Positions 60,481 to 64,000 of a DNA stretch of 64,000 bases are shown piece after piece. The notes under the pieces were generated by a model. The model worked only from the letters and a program-made list of their open reading frames with translations. It did not search any database and was not told the origin of the DNA. Source of the DNA: an uncultured Porphyromonadaceae bacterium (GTDB lineage: Bacteria > Bacteroidota > Bacteroidia > Bacteroidales > Muribaculaceae); contig CABUVO010000004.1 of the NCBI GenBank assembly GCA_902495075.1, forward strand, positions 1 through 64,000. Reading direction: 5' to 3'. The position numbers were made by a program, and so were the translations under genes. The stretch's first letter is position 1. Each line of letters begins with the position of its first letter.

Positions 60481-62109
60481 TTATTTAATCATGACTTTCA
60501 CAGTTTTCCTGAATGTAGGAGAAGCCACGAGATAAATACCTCTTGCCAGATTCTCACCGTTTATCAGTTTCCTGCCATTGAGATCATAAATGCTTGCACC
60601 TTCAGGCACGAGGATATTATTACCCCACACCTCAACCAGACAACTGTCGTCTATCTCCTCAACCTCCTCGATGCCGGAAGTCTCCTTCACCTTGCGATAG
60701 AAATCAAGACGCTCCTGTCCGGTACTTGTGTATGTTGTGAATCGTTTTGCACTCTTATTGTAATAGAGCGCTCCGGATCCGCTGCTTGCCGAAGAGCCAT
60801 AAACCACAGCCACGCCTTGCGATGAATAGGCAAGCTTTGCCTTAACACCCTGAGTGGTTGAATAGTCTGTAAGATTGATAGTCTTTACCGACGAACTGAA
60901 AAGGTACCCTTTCTCATTTCCGACAAGATCAGATGCCTTAAGAGCATAGCCGTCGCCCTGCGCCTCAAGGGTGATCAAAGCCGCATTCGAGGGAGCCGTT
61001 TTGATTATATCTCCTTCAATAGTAACAGTTGCGGTAGGCTCGAAATAAGTTTGCTCTTTGTTTTGAGTCAGCGTCATAGCAACATGTGAATCCGAACCGA
61101 GAACAAGATAACTCTCTCCTGCGCGGATATCCGACTGAGAAGACACAAGCACGTATGTGCCTGGTATGAGAGAGGGATCTTCCGGTGTAGGATCCACAGG
61201 ATCCGGATCTACAGGATCGGGGTCAACGGGGTCCGGATCTACAGGATCAGGATCGACCGGTCCAGGATTGTGAGCTCCGTCCACATGATAAGGTTCGCCC
61301 CTCTTCGCTCCCCAGATATAGTCCGCCAGATCCGGCAGGTCGATAAACGGATTGCGGCTCTTTTGATTGCTTTTATAAATCCCGTCATTGCGGTTACGTT
61401 CTTTTTCACTTACAGCATCATTAGCTGACCACTCAAGCAACATCTTGTATGCCCAAGGCTTCAATGTCAGCTCCGAATTCTTGTCATACATCCAGTCTGT
61501 ACCGGATGTCTTCCAACTGATATCGTCATATACCGTGAACATGTACATAAACACCCTTGCCATGTCACCTTTATAATCATCGCAAGGTTCATATACATTT
61601 GACGCTCCCCCTCCCTGACCGTTTACAGGAGATCCGATTATCGTCACTCCATTAGTCCAAGTGACGTGACCGATTTTAGCCATCGGATAATTACTTTTAC
61701 GCGAATTTGCATTTGAATTGGATGGATTAAGATGACAGATATCGCAATAAGCATCATTAGTTCCTCCTCCCCACCAAGATTTTGCAACAGAATGCTCAAT
61801 ATTCATTACAGCATTATCCGGCTTTGAGGATCCGACCCTTACCTTCTCATTGCTGTACATATCCCACCAGTATTTTACTCCGTTTTCCTCCTTGACATCC
61901 GTCAGACGGAATGCTTCCCATGTAGAATTACCATAAGAAATCCTCTTATGGTGACTTTTAACAAGAGCCTTTACAGCTTTTTTAAGTTCAGTGCCTGTTT
62001 TTCCTTCGAGTGAATTGTAATATCCTGCCGGGGCATCCGCCAATGCCGGCACAGCGAGAGTCAGCGCGCAAAAAGCTGCCCCCGCAAAACTGCTTAAACG
62101 TGATTTCAT
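60481..62109 (-). CDS. Secreted endonuclease I family nuclease (paralogue 2)
   Basis: From the ATG at 62109 the protein has 542 aa with a signal peptide ('MKSRLSSFAGAAFCALTLAV'), the endonuclease I domain with 'NIEHSVAKSWWGG' (Glu105-His106) and 'CHLNPSNSNANSRKSNYP', a Pro-Asp-Pro-Val repeat linker ('PVDPDPVDPDP', about 270-300) and a C-terminal beta region ending in a sorting-like domain ('SIYDLNGRKLINGENL...GIYLVASP'). The Pro-Asp linker is encoded by a GGATCCGGATCT-type tandem repeat. It precedes paralogue 1 in the same operon. Confidence 0.85.
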   Translation of the reverse strand: MKSRLSSFAGAAFCALTLAVPALADAPAGYYNSLEGKTGTELKKAVKALVKSHHKRISYGNSTWEAFRLTDVKEENGVKYWWDMYSNEKVRVGSSKPDNAVMNIEHSVAKSWWGGGTNDAYCDICHLNPSNSNANSRKSNYPMAKIGHVTWTNGVTIIGSPVNGQGGGASNVYEPCDDYKGDMARVFMYMFTVYDDISWKTSGTDWMYDKNSELTLKPWAYKMLLEWSANDAVSEKERNRNDGIYKSNQKSRNPFIDLPDLADYIWGAKRGEPYHVDGAHNPGPVDPDPVDPDPVDPDPVDPDPVDPTPEDPSLIPGTYVLVSSQSDIRAGESYLVLGSDSHVAMTLTQNKEQTYFEPTATVTIEGDIIKTAPSNAALITLEAQGDGYALKASDLVGNEKGYLFSSSVKTINLTDYSTTQGVKAKLAYSSQGVAVVYGSSASSGSGALYYNKSAKRFTTYTSTGQERLDFYRKVKETSGIEEVEEIDDSCLVEVWGNNILVPEGASIYDLNGRKLINGENLARGIYLVASPTFRKTVKVMIK

Positions 62110-62250
62110 GATAAAGGTCATATTCAGTTTTGAATACAATTTTCTTTAAACGATTCTTAAAATTACTTCAGAATTGCAAATATATACAAAACCCGCGAAT
62201 ATTTTCCCATCCAAATCCAATTTTTTATTCACTAATCTTGCTGAGCAAAC

Positions 62251-62283
62251 AAAAAAGAGCGTCAGAACCAGATTCCGACGCTC
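62251..62283 (-). terminator. Terminator after endonuclease paralogue 3
   Basis: GAGCGTC (62257-62263) pairs with GACGCTC (62277-62283), with an inner GAA/TTC, followed on the minus strand by T6. Confidence 0.85.
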
Positions 62284-62316
62284 ATCAAATCAATTATGAT
62301 GTATATATGATGTATA

Positions 62317-64000
62317 TTAGATTACGAGTTTGACGGGACGCATGCCTTCGGAGGTGACGACATAAACGCCGGGAGGAAGAAGGAAGATATCTCCATCAAC
62401 GGGCGTTGCGACATACATCACTTCGGTGCCGTTGACATCATATACATGCATAGGCTTGCTGTCACCGTTAAGCTTGATCATGAAGCCTCCGTCAACTGCA
62501 AATACCTGCATCGGAGCAGAAATATAGAGATCTTCAACCGAACTTCCTGCAGCAACATAAATCTCATTTGATGGCTCAGAAAGCATACCAAGACGCGAAT
62601 ACTGAACATAATATGTCTCTGCAACTCCAGGATCGCGATCACTGATCACGTAACTGGTCTCTCCGGTCTCATAGGTTTCAGTCTCTTGGTTGCCATCCAC
62701 AAGGCGCGTGCGTGTCAATACATAATAATCGGCAATTTCGCTGTCTGCAACGGGATTCCAGTGAGCGGTATATGAATTGGCTGTCATATCCGTGGGCTGC
62801 AATGCCGTAAGAGTAGTGAATGTCGGCATCGGAAGAGCCTCACCTTTGAGCGTCACAGCTATCGAACCTGTCAAGCCTCCATCATAAAGCACTATCTTTG
62901 CTTCATGCAGCCCGACAGCGGTAGGTGTGTAGGTGATATTAAGCAGATAACCCTGATTCTGATTGATTGTGGCAGCAGGAATCTCCTTGGTGATTTCGGG
63001 CACGAACATAGCTCGGTCTGTTCCTGTCACTCTCACCGAAAGCGGGGATGTGAGGTTCTTGCCTACAATCTGCAGCACACGGGTCTCCGAACGCCCCACA
63101 GCTACCTGTCCGAAATCAAATGCCTCGCCATTGACAGGAGCTGTGATTTCCGGATCGCCAGTGATTGGAGGAGTGGGATCACTACCCTGCTGCTGATCGA
63201 CATAGAAGACCTCCGTGGTGCGTGTTCCCCAGATATATTCAGCAAGCTCGGGGAAATCCACAAACGGATTACGATTCCCCTGATATTGCTCAACCACATT
63301 ATTGCGGTCGATCTCTTTCTGGTCTACCGGATCCTGACGGCACCATTGCAGTAGCATCTCCTTTGCCCAGGGCACAAGGGTTGGATACGCCTCTTTCTTA
63401 TACATATAATTGATTACCCAGTTTATGTCGTCATAGACTGTGGCAACATACATGTATGCGCGTGCAAAGTCGCCTTTGTATTCGTCATCCGGTTCGAACA
63501 CGTTGCGGCTTCCGCCCCCATATCCGGTCTGAGCACCACCGACCTTGGTCACGCCATTGTTGAAACTTGTTGAAGCCGTAAGACCTAACGGATAATTGAG
63601 CTTCGCCTGGTTTGCCGCGCCATCGGATGGGTAAAGATTCCACATGTCGGAATAAGCGGGCGTATATTCCACAGAGCCGTTCAACTTCCACCACGATTTG
63701 GGCACACTGTGCTCGCGCTGCATTTTGTTTGCCGAGAAACTGCTCTTGCCGCTCTGACCGCGCTGAATCAAATACACGGCATCGGAATACATATCCCACC
63801 ACCGTTTGCATCCATTCACAAGCTCCGGATATACATCTGAATACTGCCAATAATTCGGCAGATCGTAATATTCAAGCGTCTGATGCGATTGCACGCATTC
63901 CTTAGCTGCGGCTTTAAGCGCAGCCCCACTCTTACCGTTCATCCGGTTATAATATCCGGCTTTGAATTCAGCCGAAGCACCGACAGCTACACATACCGTC
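62317..64000 (-). CDS. Secreted endonuclease I family nuclease (paralogue 3), 5' end cut
   Basis: The frame is open to the window edge; the visible N-terminal residues ('TVCVAVGASAEFKAGYYNRM') are the end of a signal peptide followed by the mature start, so the true ATG lies beyond 64000. The endonuclease I domain has 'MQREHSVPKSWWK' (complete R-E-H-S-V-P) and 'LYPSDGAANQAKLNYPLG'. A choice-of-anchor/Ig-like domain ('VGRSETRVLQIVGKNLTSPL'), a fibronectin-like segment and a sorting-like end ('MHVYDVNGTEVMYVATP') follow. It keeps the most canonical active site of the three paralogues. It is separated from paralogue 2 by a terminator. Confidence 0.85.
   Translation of the reverse strand, partial: TVCVAVGASAEFKAGYYNRMNGKSGAALKAAAKECVQSHQTLEYYDLPNYWQYSDVYPELVNGCKRWWDMYSDAVYLIQRGQSGKSSFSANKMQREHSVPKSWWKLNGSVEYTPAYSDMWNLYPSDGAANQAKLNYPLGLTASTSFNNGVTKVGGAQTGYGGGSRNVFEPDDEYKGDFARAYMYVATVYDDINWVINYMYKKEAYPTLVPWAKEMLLQWCRQDPVDQKEIDRNNVVEQYQGNRNPFVDFPELAEYIWGTRTTEVFYVDQQQGSDPTPPITGDPEITAPVNGEAFDFGQVAVGRSETRVLQIVGKNLTSPLSVRVTGTDRAMFVPEITKEIPAATINQNQGYLLNITYTPTAVGLHEAKIVLYDGGLTGSIAVTLKGEALPMPTFTTLTALQPTDMTANSYTAHWNPVADSEIADYYVLTRTRLVDGNQETETYETGETSYVISDRDPGVAETYYVQYSRLGMLSEPSNEIYVAAGSSVEDLYISAPMQVFAVDGGFMIKLNGDSKPMHVYDVNGTEVMYVATPVDGDIFLLPPGVYVVTSEGMRPVKLVI

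Overview
The window looks like chromosomal DNA from a gut-type member of the Bacteroidales, most like the Muribaculaceae/Bacteroides group. The evidence is a SusC/SusD pair, many lipoproteins with a Bacteroidales-style lipobox, several secreted proteins ending in Por/T9SS-like C-terminal sorting domains, KorAB ferredoxin enzymes, an OlsB/GlsB-like N-acyltransferase, and promoters of the Bacteroidetes type (TTTG, 19-20 nt, TAnnTTTG) that can be read directly upstream of several genes. The family-level placement is inference; no 16S gene is present.

Layout. 1-5.7 kb: the 3' end of an InlB-repeat surface protein, a gene-poor stretch with a decayed ATPase remnant and a partial dispersed repeat, then a large C10 (streptopain-like) protease. 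5.7-12.7 kb: GSCFA protein, secreted esterase, an N-acyltransferase/ATP-grasp pair, ychF, a lipoprotein, cdd and a LysM glucosaminidase. 12.7-17.6 kb: a core block of tRNA-Arg(CCU), yceD (DUF177), rpmF, fabH, era and der, with a small four-helix-bundle cassette flanked by heptamer repeats between era and der. 17.6-24.5 kb: two FKBP isomerases, a C1 aminopeptidase, ksgA, an S24-type regulator, two small exported proteins and an ATPase_2-family protein, the regulator and the ATPase each preceded by a long perfect palindrome. 24.5-29.4 kb: a secreted GH27 alpha-galactosidase convergent with a TonB-dependent receptor. 29.6-29.9 kb: a MITE-like element with terminal inverted repeats and a 13-14 bp target duplication. 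30.1-41.1 kb: a SusC/SusD locus with a small lipoprotein, an M16 peptidase, a second lipoprotein and a metallophosphoesterase; the SusC signal peptide is separated from its body by a frameshift at a run of nine C. 41.1-44.1 kb: a REP-associated (RAYT) transposase-like gene with an extra C-terminal domain, a repeat-rich spacer and a ComM-like ATPase. 44.2-51.5 kb: thioredoxin-fold lipoprotein, WYL regulator, manC, Na/Pi symporter, folA and a glycosyltransferase. 51.5-58.4 kb: gyrB, fabF, acpP, korB, korA. 58.6-64.0 kb: three paralogous secreted endonuclease I proteins, the last cut by the window edge.

Functionally the window mixes housekeeping genes (translation, fatty acid synthesis, GTPases, gyrase, 2-oxoacid metabolism) with an outer-membrane/secretome set for acquiring glycans, peptides and nucleic acids. 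The most unusual material is in the spacers: heptanucleotide inverted arrays (one carrying a four-helix-bundle gene, two without a gene), a small non-autonomous transposable element, long palindromes ending at start codons, a REP-like block beside a RAYT gene, and a poly-C tract that may switch a SusC transporter on and off.
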